DNA of 64,000 nucleotides from Amycolatopsis thermophila (GTDB lineage: Bacteria > Actinomycetota > Actinomycetes > Mycobacteriales > Pseudonocardiaceae): contig NZ_JAUSUT010000001.1 of the NCBI RefSeq assembly GCF_030814215.1, forward strand, positions 930,001 through 994,000, given 5' to 3'. Below, piece by piece: positions 46,855 to 53,848 of the stretch. Within the stretch, counting starts at the first letter, position 1, and each line of letters begins with the position of its first letter. The position numbers and the translations under genes were made by a program. The notes beneath the pieces are model-generated. The model saw only the letters and a program-made list of their open reading frames with translations. It had not been told where the DNA came from and ran no database searches.

Positions 46855-46886
46855 TTGACAGGGACCGAACACGGGGTCCCTAAACT
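46855..46886 (+). promoter_or_regulatory. Long-spacer, dyad-containing promoter of the DUF3105-DUF305 operon
   Basis: TTGACA (46855-46860) and TAAACT (46881-46886) are 20 bp apart, too long for unaided RNA polymerase. The spacer is a dyad GGGACC-N8-GGTCCC that fills it exactly. This is the layout of MerR-activated promoters. Confidence 0.6.
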
Positions 46887-46925
46887 CTACCCGGGTATAT
46901 CCAGTCGACGGGAGACGCGGGAGTC

Positions 46926-47732
46926 ATGGCCAGCGGCACTAAGAAGAAGGGCGCACCGAGGAAGGGCAGCGTGAAGGCGGCCCGCGGCTCGGTGGTGTCC
47001 AAGAAGGGTGTGCCCTGGGGCACGATCATCTCGGTGGTCGCGGTCGTCGCGCTCGCCGCGGTCGTGGTCACCTACTACCTGGTCCAGTCGGCGCCCAAGC
47101 GCGCGCTGGCGAGCTGGGCGCCCACGGCGGACAACCCGGACCCGTCGCTGAAGATCTCCGGCATCGTCACGCAGCAGTACCAGGGCAGCGTCCACGTCCT
47201 GCCCACCGAGCGGGTGGCCTACGACCACTCGCCGCCGTTCGGCGGCCCGCACGACGGGTACTGGGCGGCCTGCACCGGCATCGTCTACCCGACCGCTGTC
47301 CGCACCGAGAACATGGTGCACTCGCTCGAGCACGGTGCGGTGTGGATCGCGTACAACCCGGACCAGGTCACCGGTGACGCGCTGAACACGCTCAAGAGCA
47401 AGGTCGAGGGCAAGCCGTACACGATGATGTCGCCCTACCCCGGCCTGGACAAGCCGATCTCGCTGCAGTCGTGGGGCCACCAGCTGAAGGTCGACTCGGC
47501 GGGCGACGAGCGGATCGACGAGTTCATCACCGCCCTGCGCACCAACCAGAACACCTACCCCGAGGTGGGCGCCTCGTGCGACGCGCTCGGCCCGGGTGCG
47601 TTCGACCCGGACAACCCGCCGCCGTTCGACCCGACGCCGCCGGGGCCGGACGCCAAGCCGATGACCTACCAGGGCTCGACGGGCACGCAGCAGGACTCGG
47701 GCATGCCGTCGGCCCCGGCTCCGACGTCCTGA
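46926..47732 (+). CDS. DUF3105 membrane-anchored protein
   Basis: This 268-residue protein has a basic N terminus (KKKGAPRKGSVKAARG), one transmembrane helix (residues 32-56) and an extracytoplasmic DUF3105 domain with HSPPFGGPHDGYWAACTGIVY and VHSLEHGAVWIAY. The conserved His and Cys residues could bind metal, but no function is known. The ATG follows GCGGGAGTC. The stop overlaps the DUF305 start (TGATG), so the pair is translationally coupled. The C-terminal tail is Pro/Asp-rich. Confidence 0.85.
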   Translation: MASGTKKKGAPRKGSVKAARGSVVSKKGVPWGTIISVVAVVALAAVVVTYYLVQSAPKRALASWAPTADNPDPSLKISGIVTQQYQGSVHVLPTERVAYDHSPPFGGPHDGYWAACTGIVYPTAVRTENMVHSLEHGAVWIAYNPDQVTGDALNTLKSKVEGKPYTMMSPYPGLDKPISLQSWGHQLKVDSAGDERIDEFITALRTNQNTYPEVGASCDALGPGAFDPDNPPPFDPTPPGPDAKPMTYQGSTGTQQDSGMPSAPAPTS

Positions 47733-48448
47733 TGACCTCTCCCGGCCAGCCCCCCGTCGACGACCGGCCCGCCTCGCAGCGGCCGGTGGTCATCGGGGCC
47801 TCGGTGGTCGCGGTCCTGCTGGTCGGGGCCGTGATCGGGATGTTCCTGACCCAGCTCGCCCTGCGTGACGACACCTCGTCCGCCACGCCCTCCGCGGGTT
47901 CGGTCGAGGTCGGCTTCGCGCAGGACATGTCGGTGCACCACCTCCAGGCCGTGACGATGGCGGGCTGGGAGCGCGACCACACCACGGACCCCCAGCTCAA
48001 GCAGCTGGCGTTCGACATCGAGTCCACGCAGCGCGAGCAGGTCGGGCGGATGAAGGGCTGGCTGATGCTGTGGGGGCAGCCCGAGCAGGCCACCGGCGCG
48101 TACATGACGTGGATGAGCTCCGACGCGGGGCACGAGCACATGGCGATGGCGCCGACGACGGCCCCCGCGTCCGGTTCGGACGGGGCGGTGATGCCCGGGA
48201 TGGCGACCAACACGGAACTGGCCAAGCTGCGGTCGCTGTCCGGCACCGAGCTGGACGTCTACTTCCTGCAGCTGATGCTGCGCCACCACCAGGGCGGCAC
48301 GGAGATGGCGCAGTACGCGCACGACCACACGTCGGTCCCCGCGGTGAAGGCCCTGACGCAGAGCATCCTCACGTCGCAGGGCGCGGAGATGACGCTGATG
48401 CGCGGCATGCTGACGGCGCGGGGCGCGCAGCCGCTGCCCTTCCCGTGA
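47732..48448 (+). CDS. DUF305 membrane-anchored protein
   Basis: This 238-residue protein has one N-terminal transmembrane helix (about residues 19-42) and an outer ferritin-like helical DUF305 domain. The signature pairs MSVHHLQAVTMA and LMLRHHQGGTEMA are present, with a Met/His-rich stretch between (HEHMAMAPTT, VMPGMATN). DUF305 proteins are often found with copper-resistance genes, and the Met/His content fits copper binding, though function is unproven. It is coupled to DUF3105 and ends one base before the convergent CDF transporter. Confidence 0.85.
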   Translation: MTSPGQPPVDDRPASQRPVVIGASVVAVLLVGAVIGMFLTQLALRDDTSSATPSAGSVEVGFAQDMSVHHLQAVTMAGWERDHTTDPQLKQLAFDIESTQREQVGRMKGWLMLWGQPEQATGAYMTWMSSDAGHEHMAMAPTTAPASGSDGAVMPGMATNTELAKLRSLSGTELDVYFLQLMLRHHQGGTEMAQYAHDHTSVPAVKALTQSILTSQGAEMTLMRGMLTARGAQPLPFP

Positions 48449-49366
48449 TCACCAGCTGAGCTCCTGGCAGCGCGCCGCGGACTCGCGGGGTTCGCACTGC
48501 AGGGTGGCGTGCTCGATCGAGTACTCGTCGGCCAGCAGGGTCTGCGCGGCGGCGAGGACGTCGGCGGGCTGGGCGGTGCGCTCCAGGGTGAGGTGCGCGG
48601 AGGCCACCTCCATACCCGAGGTCAGTGTCCAGACGTGCAGGTCGTGCACGTCGCACACGCCGGCCAGGGCGCCGAGGTCGGCGCTGATGCGCTCGACGTC
48701 GACCTCCCGGGGCGCGTGCTGGAACAGGATGCGCAGGGCCCGCCGGGCGAGGGTGAAGGTGCGCGGGAGCACGAACAGTCCGATCGCGACACCGATGAGG
48801 GCGTCCGCGTAGCGCCAGCCGGTGGTCAGGGTGATCAGACCGCTGACGAGCACGCCGACCGAGCCGATCATGTCGGCGAGGACTTCGAGGTAGGCGCCGC
48901 GGAGGTTGAGGCTCTCCTTGGAGCCGTCGCGGAGCAGCGCGAACGCGACGACGTTCGCGGCGAGACCGCCGAGGGCGACGAGCAGCACGGGAAGGCCGGG
49001 AACCTCGGGCGGGTCGCTGAGACGTCCGACCGCTTCGACGATCACGTACGCCGCGACGCCGAACAGCAGGACGGCGTTGGCCAGGGCGGCCAGGACCTCG
49101 GCCCGGTAGAGCCCGAAGGTGCGCCGGTAGGTCGGACCGGACCGGCGCGCGAGGACGATCGCCGTGAGGGCCATCGCGAGGCCGAGGACGTCGGTGAGCA
49201 TGTGCCCGGCGTCGGAGATGAGGGCCAGCGAGCCGGTGACCACCCCGACGACGACCTCGGCGACCAGGAACGCGACGCCGATCCCGAGCGCGGCGGCGAG
49301 CCGGGGGAGGTACCGCGCGGACGCGCTGGCGGGCGGCTGGTGCCCGTGTCCGTGGCCGTGCGCCAT
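48449..49366 (-). CDS. CDF-family metal cation exporter
   Basis: This 305-residue cation diffusion facilitator has six transmembrane helices and a cytoplasmic C-terminal ferredoxin-like domain (DVHDLHVWTLTSGMEVASAHL). The N terminus is His-rich (HGHGHGH, residues 3-9). The helix-2 metal site is intact (DAGHMLTD). The helix-5 site reads EVLADMIGS, with Glu where zinc exporters usually have His, so metal preference may differ from zinc. The ATG at 49366 has only a weak ribosome site. Its upstream region contains a strong promoter and an iron-box-like sequence. Confidence 0.9.
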   Translation of the reverse strand: MAHGHGHGHQPPASASARYLPRLAAALGIGVAFLVAEVVVGVVTGSLALISDAGHMLTDVLGLAMALTAIVLARRSGPTYRRTFGLYRAEVLAALANAVLLFGVAAYVIVEAVGRLSDPPEVPGLPVLLVALGGLAANVVAFALLRDGSKESLNLRGAYLEVLADMIGSVGVLVSGLITLTTGWRYADALIGVAIGLFVLPRTFTLARRALRILFQHAPREVDVERISADLGALAGVCDVHDLHVWTLTSGMEVASAHLTLERTAQPADVLAAAQTLLADEYSIEHATLQCEPRESAARCQELSW

Positions 49367-49399
49367 GTCTGCTGGTCCCCTCCTTCACCCTGGAGTCGC

Positions 49400-49428
49400 A
49401 ATATATAGTCGTATGCGCATGTGTGCAA
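49400..49428 (-). promoter_or_regulatory. Promoter of the CDF exporter with internal palindrome
   Basis: On the minus strand TTGCAC (49423-49428) and TATATT (49400-49405) are spaced by exactly 17 bp. The spacer contains the palindrome ATGCGCAT (49413-49420), a possible repressor site of the ArsR kind. Confidence 0.7.
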
Positions 49429-49430
49429 GG

Positions 49431-49449
49431 ACAGGTAAGGCTTGCCTTC
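49431..49449 (-). promoter_or_regulatory. DtxR/IdeR-type iron box upstream of the CDF exporter
   Basis: ACAGGTAAGGCTTGCCTTC matches 12 of 19 positions of the iron-box consensus TTAGGTTAGGCTAACCTAA, including the AGGT and AGGCT cores. It lies immediately upstream of the -35, where IdeR/DtxR proteins act as activators rather than repressors. Confidence 0.6.
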
Positions 49450-49557
49450 GCAGCCGCACTCTAGCGGAGGCTCCACCGTCGCGCTTTCCGTTAGGGGTAG
49501 CCGCTCACCCGGTGGAAATCCCGGTGCGCTAGGCTGTGTCACGTCGCCCAGCGATGG

Positions 49558-49630
49558 GCCCTCGTAGCTCAGGGGATAGAGCACTGCCCTCCGGAGGCAG
49601 GTGTCGCAGGTTCGAATCCTGCCGAGGGCA
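49558..49630 (+). tRNA. tRNA-Arg (anticodon CCG)
   Basis: This 73-nt cloverleaf has an acceptor stem GCCCTCG / CGAGGGC, D-arm AGCTC...GAGCA, and anticodon stem CTGCC / GGCAG around the loop CTCCGGA, with anticodon CCG reading CGG. The T-arm contains the invariant GGTTCGAATCC. CCA is not encoded. A weak -10-like TAGGCT lies 23 nt upstream. An integrase remnant lies just beyond the 3' end, so this tRNA is a likely integration site of a past mobile element. Confidence 0.97.
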
Positions 49631-49652
49631 CCCAGGTTCCAACATGCAAAAC

Positions 49653-49685
49653 CGGCCCCTACCAGCGAAAACGCGGTAGGGGCCG
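49653..49685. terminator. Terminator after tRNA-Arg
   Basis: CGGCCCCTACC (49653-49663) pairs perfectly with GGTAGGGGCCG (49675-49685) around an 11-nt loop. It also faces the end of the integrase remnant on the other strand. Confidence 0.75.
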
Positions 49686-49694
49686 ATTCACGTT

Positions 49695-50051
49695 CTACCC
49701 GGCCAACCACGGCGAACCGTGATCATCTGCGGCGGCCTGCGGACAATGCACGGACACGCTCACCGCGGCCGGGTCCAGCCCGGCGGCCAACCAGGTGCTC
49801 ACGGCCGCATGCCGGAAGTCGTACGGTCGGGCGAGGAGTGGCCCACGGCGAACCTCTTCGGTGAACGTCGTCGCCCGCGCCGCGCGGAACACCTTCGTGT
49901 ACGTGACCTTGGAGATCAGGCCACCACGCTCGCCGACGAACAACCGGCCGTCCGCGCCGTAGCCGTACCGCTCGATGTGACTCCACAGAATGCCCGTGAC
50001 TTCGGGGTGGCGCGGTACAGGTCGCACGTCGCCGTCTTCTCGAGACTTAAG
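49695..50051 (-). pseudogene. Truncated tyrosine recombinase (integrase) remnant
   Basis: This is about 118 codons of the catalytic domain of a Streptomyces-type site-specific integrase. From LKSREDGDVRPVPRHPEV through DGRLFVGERGGLISKVTYTKV to RPYDFRHAAVSTWLAAG it tracks the family, including the RHxxx-like box. The N-terminal two thirds with the first catalytic Arg is absent. After AGLDPAAV the sequence drops out of register, so the GHS box and the nucleophilic Tyr are lost. It points towards the tRNA-Arg 3' end, as integrases at tRNA attachment sites do. No second att copy was found in the window. Confidence 0.8.
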
Positions 50052-50130
50052 CGGCCGGAGCAACGCGGCGCGCGTTGGCGACGCAGCCGCCGCCACCACT
50101 TCACCAGCCGTTTTCTCACTGAACCCCGCC

Positions 50131-50151
50131 CTCCGCTCCCCCGGAGCGGAG
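50131..50151. repeat. Hairpin in the integrase-Rrf2 gap
   Basis: Perfect 9-bp arms CTCCGCTCC and GGAGCGGAG with a 3-nt loop lie in the 254-bp gene-free stretch between the integrase remnant and the rrf2 gene. It may be a terminator or debris of the mobile element. Confidence 0.5.
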
Positions 50152-50281
50152 CGAGCAAACCTGCTCCCCTCCTGACCGAGCCACTCGACTCATGCCCGTC
50201 GCCGAACGCCGAGAGCCACGAACCACAGGGGCGAACAGGCCCGTTGAACTCGCAGGTCGCCGCCCTGCCTTTCGGGGCATT

Positions 50282-50304
50282 ATCGGGACATGTAAGGTCC
50301 CGAT
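50282..50304 (+). promoter_or_regulatory. Rrf2 operator, site 1
   Basis: ATCGGGAC-N7-GTCCCGAT is a perfect 8-bp-arm inverted repeat ending one base before the rrf2 GTG start. The position suits autorepression. A degenerate copy lies at the MFS gene. Confidence 0.75.
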
Positions 50305-50305
50305 T

Positions 50306-50779
50306 GTGCGTATGGGTGAGGGTGTCGAGTGGGGGTTGCACTGCTGCCTCGTGCTCGCGTGGCTCGATGATCTCGCTCCGCTGCCGGCCGGGCGGCTCGC
50401 GGAGGTTTTCGACCTGCCGCCGGAGTACCTGAAGAAGCGGCTGCAGCCGCTGGTGAAGGCGGGCATCCTCAGCTCCGACGCCGGGGCACGCGGGGGTTAC
50501 CGCTTGGCCAGGGACCCGGCCGGGATAACGCTCATGGACGTCGTCGTCGCGATCGAGGGTGGGCTGGAACCCTTCCAGTGCCAGGAAGTCCGCCAGCGGG
50601 GCGCCGGGGCCACCGCGAGCGCGGACGAGTTTCGCCGCCCCTGCGGCATCTTGACGGCGTTCCGGAAGGCCGAGCTCGCGTGGCGGCGCGAACTCGCCGC
50701 GCAAACCCTCGCCGACCTCCTCGCCGCGACGCCCAAGACGGCCCAGCAGCGAGCACGTCGCTTCGTCGAACGCGTCTAG
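50306..50779 (+). CDS. Rrf2-family transcriptional regulator
   Basis: This 157-residue Rrf2-type winged-helix protein has a recognition helix in LPPEYLKKRLQPLVKAGIL, the family GARGGYRLARDP wing, and an IEGGLEPFQCQ region. Iron-sulfur Rrf2 proteins carry three Cys in the late loop; here only Cys92 and Cys113 are there (two more, Cys13-14, are in helix 1), so cluster binding is doubtful and a small-molecule sensor is more likely. The GTG at 50306 directly follows a perfect palindrome. An ATG at 50312 is an alternative start. A terminator separates it from the MFS gene it probably controls. Confidence 0.88.
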   Translation: MRMGEGVEWGLHCCLVLAWLDDLAPLPAGRLAEVFDLPPEYLKKRLQPLVKAGILSSDAGARGGYRLARDPAGITLMDVVVAIEGGLEPFQCQEVRQRGAGATASADEFRRPCGILTAFRKAELAWRRELAAQTLADLLAATPKTAQQRARRFVERV

Positions 50780-50783
50780 TTCA

Positions 50784-50807
50784 GCCGGCCCACGGGCCGG
50801 CTTTTTT
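50784..50807 (+). terminator. Intrinsic terminator between rrf2 and MFS genes
   Basis: GCCGGCCC-AC-GGGCCGGC is followed by six T residues, 4 nt after the rrf2 stop. It should end the rrf2 message before the MFS gene, so the latter needs its own start or antitermination. Confidence 0.9.
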
Positions 50808-50817
50808 CACCGGGAGG

Positions 50818-50840
50818 ATCGGGACATTGAATATCTCGTT
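50818..50840 (+). promoter_or_regulatory. Rrf2 operator, site 2 (degenerate)
   Basis: ATCGGGAC-N7-ATCTCGTT repeats the left half of site 1 exactly, keeps the 7-nt spacing and matches 5 of 8 bases of the right half. It overlaps the TTG start of the MFS gene. Confidence 0.6.
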
Positions 50841-52011
50841 TAAACAGGACGCGAGACGGTCGATCGGGCAGGTGTCGCTCCTGTCCCTGGGCACGTTCGC
50901 CGTCGGCACGGATGCCTTCGTCGTCGCGGGGTTCCTGCCGCGCATGTCCGTGGAACTGGACGTCTCGCTCGCGACCGCCGGGCAGTCGCTCACCTTGTTC
51001 GCCGTCGCCTACGCGGTCCTCTCGCCGGTCCTGGCGTCCGTGACCGCGACGGTCCCGCGCCGACTGCTGCTGGTGGTCGCGCTGGCTGTCCTGGCGATCG
51101 CCAACGCCGGCTCGGCGCTGGCGCCCACCTTCGCCGTGCTCATCGTCTCGCGCGTCGTCGCGGCGGCCGGTGCCGCGACGGTCACGCCCAACGCGGGAGC
51201 CGTCGCCTCGGCCCTCGTGCCGCCCGGGTTCCGCGGCCGCGCTCTCGCGATCGTGGTCGGCGGGCTCACCGTGGCGACCGCGGTCGGGGTTCCGCTGGGC
51301 AACCTGGCTTCCCGCGCGATGGGGTGGCGCACCGCGCTCGCCCTGGTCGCGGTGTTGTGCCTCGTGGTGGCGATCGGGCTCGGGCTCCTCCTGCCCAAGC
51401 TCGACGGCGGCCCGAACCTGCCGCTGCGCGCGCGGTTGTCGGTCCTGCGCGATCCCGCCGTGCGGGCGATCCTGCCGGTGACCGTGCTCGGCATGGCCGC
51501 CGCCTACACCGCCTACGCCTACGCGGTGCCCGCGTTCGAGGCGGTCGGCGTCCCGGCCGGGGACAGCCAATGGATGCTGTTCCTGTACGGGGTCGGCGCG
51601 GTCGCCGGAGCGCAGAGCGCGGGACACCTCACCGACCGGTTCGGCGGCGTGCGCGTCCTGACGTGGGGCTACGCGACGATGACCGCGACGCTGCTCGTCC
51701 TCGGCATGCTGGCCCACTGGCACGTCGTCGTCCCCGTGCTCGTCGCGGTGCTGTCGCTCGCCTGGGGCGCGAGCAGCTGGTGCCAGACCCCTCCCCAACA
51801 ACACCGCCTCATCGGCGCCGCACCGGAGAGCACCGCGCTGGTCATCGCCCTGAACTCGTCCTCGATCTACGCCGGCATCGGCGCCGGAACGCTCATCGGC
51901 GGACTGGCCGGAGCCACCCACCCGTCGTGGTTGTTCTTCTCCGGCGCCGTGATCGCCGTCCTGGCGGGCGTCTTCCTGATCCGCACGTCGCGACGACCGG
52001 CAGCACAATGA
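50827..52011 (+). CDS. MFS efflux transporter (AraJ/CmlA-like)
   Basis: This is a 394-residue 12-helix major facilitator of the drug-efflux branch (DHA1): FAVGTDAFVVAGFLPRMS in helix 1, DRFGG in loop 8-9, and PPGFRGRALAIVVGG. Substrate is not predictable; relatives export sugars, chloramphenicol or other drugs. The TTG at 50827 lies 10 nt after GGAGG and inside operator site 2; a GTG at 50872 is an alternative but would cut into helix 1. The Rrf2 gene and matching operators make a regulator-pump pair. Confidence 0.85.
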   Translation: MNISFKQDARRSIGQVSLLSLGTFAVGTDAFVVAGFLPRMSVELDVSLATAGQSLTLFAVAYAVLSPVLASVTATVPRRLLLVVALAVLAIANAGSALAPTFAVLIVSRVVAAAGAATVTPNAGAVASALVPPGFRGRALAIVVGGLTVATAVGVPLGNLASRAMGWRTALALVAVLCLVVAIGLGLLLPKLDGGPNLPLRARLSVLRDPAVRAILPVTVLGMAAAYTAYAYAVPAFEAVGVPAGDSQWMLFLYGVGAVAGAQSAGHLTDRFGGVRVLTWGYATMTATLLVLGMLAHWHVVVPVLVAVLSLAWGASSWCQTPPQQHRLIGAAPESTALVIALNSSSIYAGIGAGTLIGGLAGATHPSWLFFSGAVIAVLAGVFLIRTSRRPAAQ

Positions 52012-52179
52012 CCGGTCCTGGTGTACCGGCCGGGCGACGAGGACGGCGACGACGGCCGGCTCGTGCTGCACACCGCGGACGGCCTGCCCCAGCTGGCCGT
52101 CCAGCACGCGCGGCCCTGGGAACCGCTCTCCGTCTACGCCGACCCGGCCGGCCACCCGTTCTGCATCTCCGTGGCCTAG
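52012..52179 (+). pseudogene. Remnant of a VOC/glyoxalase-like domain protein
   Basis: The frame directly after the MFS stop encodes GRLVLHTADGLPQLAVQHA, then LSVYADPAGHPFCISVA and a stop. These match the middle strand and the C-terminal end of actinobacterial glyoxalase-like (VOC) proteins, whose typical ending is VYADPAGHPFCLV. About 45 residues between the two parts and the whole N-terminal half are missing, and there is no proper start. It is therefore read as a decayed gene. Confidence 0.65.
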
Positions 52180-53087
52180 ACGGTCAGGACGATCTTGCCG
52201 CGGGTGCGGCCCTGCTGGCTGAGGCGCCACGCGTCGGCGGCCTGGGCGAGTGGGAAGGCGCGCTCGACGTGCACGGTGAGCTTGCCGTCGTCCGCCAGGC
52301 GGGTCAGCTCGGCCAGTTCCGCGCCGTCCGGCCGAACCCACACGTAGTGCCCGCCGCGCGCTTCGACGTCCGGGTTGGCGATCGACGCCACCCGCTCCGG
52401 GCGCACGAACTCCAGCGACGTCTCCACCGCGTCGCCGCCGACGAAGTCCACCGCGGCGTCGATCCCGCCCACCGCGCGGAGGCGGTCCGCCAGACCGTCG
52501 CCGTAGGCGACCGGCTCGGCGCCCAGGGAACGCAGGTACTCGTGGTTGCGCTCGCTGGCAGTACCGATCACCCGCGCGCCCAGGGCGACCGCGATCTGCG
52601 TGCCGAACGACCCGACGCCCCCGGCCGCGGCGTGGATCAACACGGTCTCACCGGCCTGGACGCCCACCCGCTTGAGCGAGCGGTACGCGGTCTGCCCGGC
52701 GAGCGGCACCCCGGCGGCCTGCACCCAGTCGAGGGATGACGGCTTCTTCGCGAGCATGCGCACGTTCGCCGACGCCAGCTCGGCGTAGGCGCCCTGCTGC
52801 ACCCAGTCCTTGCGGATGTAGCCGAAGACCTCGTCGCCGACGGCGAACTCCCCCGCGTCGAAGCCGACCCGCTCCACGACGCCGGCGACGTCCCAACCGG
52901 GCACCAGCGGGAACCGGACCTCCATCAGGGCGTCCAGTCCCCCGGCGGCGAGCTTCCAGTCGACCGGGTTGATCGCGGCGGCCTTGACCCGGATCAGCAC
53001 CTCGGCCGGGCCCACCTTGGGGTCGGGGAGGTCGACCAGCCGGAGGTCGTCCGCCGTGCCGTACTCCTGCAGCGCGATTGCCTTCAT
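52176..53087 (-). CDS. MDR-family NADPH:quinone-type oxidoreductase
   Basis: This 303-residue zinc-free medium-chain reductase has the N-terminal GroES-like fold (VKAAAINPVDWKLAAGG, VPGWDVAGVV) and a Rossmann domain with HAAAGGVGSFGTQIAVALGA, the NADPH-binding AAxGGVG motif of quinone oxidoreductases. There are no Zn-binding Cys. The start is ATG. Its stop overlaps the VOC remnant stop tail to tail. Likely role: reduction of quinones or enones in detoxification; substrate unknown. Confidence 0.9.
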   Translation of the reverse strand: MKAIALQEYGTADDLRLVDLPDPKVGPAEVLIRVKAAAINPVDWKLAAGGLDALMEVRFPLVPGWDVAGVVERVGFDAGEFAVGDEVFGYIRKDWVQQGAYAELASANVRMLAKKPSSLDWVQAAGVPLAGQTAYRSLKRVGVQAGETVLIHAAAGGVGSFGTQIAVALGARVIGTASERNHEYLRSLGAEPVAYGDGLADRLRAVGGIDAAVDFVGGDAVETSLEFVRPERVASIANPDVEARGGHYVWVRPDGAELAELTRLADDGKLTVHVERAFPLAQAADAWRLSQQGRTRGKIVLTV

Positions 53088-53192
53088 GTCCGGCGCAACG
53101 AGCCCCTCTGGAGGCTTATTCCGCGGTCCTGTCGTGGGCCGTGCGGGCGATTAGAATCAACGCGTCCACGCTGCGAGTAGGGGTGCGAGGCC

Positions 53193-53735
53193 ATGCCGGA
53201 GGACCGCGACCGCGCCGCGCGGGAACGCGACGAACTGGCCGACGAACGCGACCGGATGGCGGCGCGGCGTGACCGGGCCGCGGTGGAGCGCGACGGGTCC
53301 GGCGAGCTCCGCGCGGACCGCGACCGGCGCGAGCGGCGCGGTCTGGCGCGCGCCACCGGTGACGCCAAGGCCCGTGACCTGGCGGCGAGCCGGCGCGAAG
53401 AGAACGCGGCCAACCGGGAAGCGGACCTGCCTGCCGACGACCCGGCCGCGCTGACGGCGTTGCTGGACCACGCGCGAGCCGACCGGGAGGCCGCGGAAGC
53501 GGACCGCGCCGCCGCGGCCGCGGAACGGCACACCCTGCTCACCTACCTGGAGCAGGCGGACGCCGCGCAGAACGCCGTCAACGGCGAGCGGCGCCAGGCG
53601 GGCAAGGAACGCGGGCAGTCGCGGCAGGACCGCGCGGCGTCGCGGGCGGACCGGGAGGCGGCGGCGTCGGACCGCGAGCAGTGCGAGATCGACCTGAACA
53701 CGGCCGGCTGGCCACCGCCGGACCACGCGCCGTAA
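53193..53735 (+). CDS. Highly charged repetitive coiled-coil protein
   Basis: This 180-residue protein of unknown function is made almost wholly of Arg, Asp, Glu and Ala in the pattern RDxAAxERD, with no signal peptide or hydrophobic segment; Trp occurs only near the end (TAGWPPPDHAP). Similar RD-repeat stretches occur in actinobacterial proteins upstream of GGDEF or other domains, but here the stretch stands alone. A strong -10 element TAGAAT at 53152-53157 and GCGAGG before the ATG support expression. It is a coding gene rather than a shadow because codon third positions are GC-biased in this frame. Confidence 0.65.
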   Translation: MPEDRDRAARERDELADERDRMAARRDRAAVERDGSGELRADRDRRERRGLARATGDAKARDLAASRREENAANREADLPADDPAALTALLDHARADREAAEADRAAAAAERHTLLTYLEQADAAQNAVNGERRQAGKERGQSRQDRAASRADREAAASDREQCEIDLNTAGWPPPDHAP

Positions 53736-53848
53736 GCCGGGACACGCGGCGTCCCGTCAGAGGCGGACGGTAGCGGCGACCTGGCCGCTCGCAGCCGCAG
53801 ACCGGGCGCTCAGGACCGACGACCTGGTTCCGGCCGGCGGCGCGCACC

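Noticed and set aside
46855..46886. Simple housekeeping promoter for DUF3105
   Set aside because: The hexamers are good but the 20-bp spacing is outside the normal 16-18 range, so a MerR-type reading was preferred.
49695..50051. Functional site-specific integrase
   Set aside because: Only the middle of the catalytic domain is present; the first Arg, the late His box and Tyr are missing.
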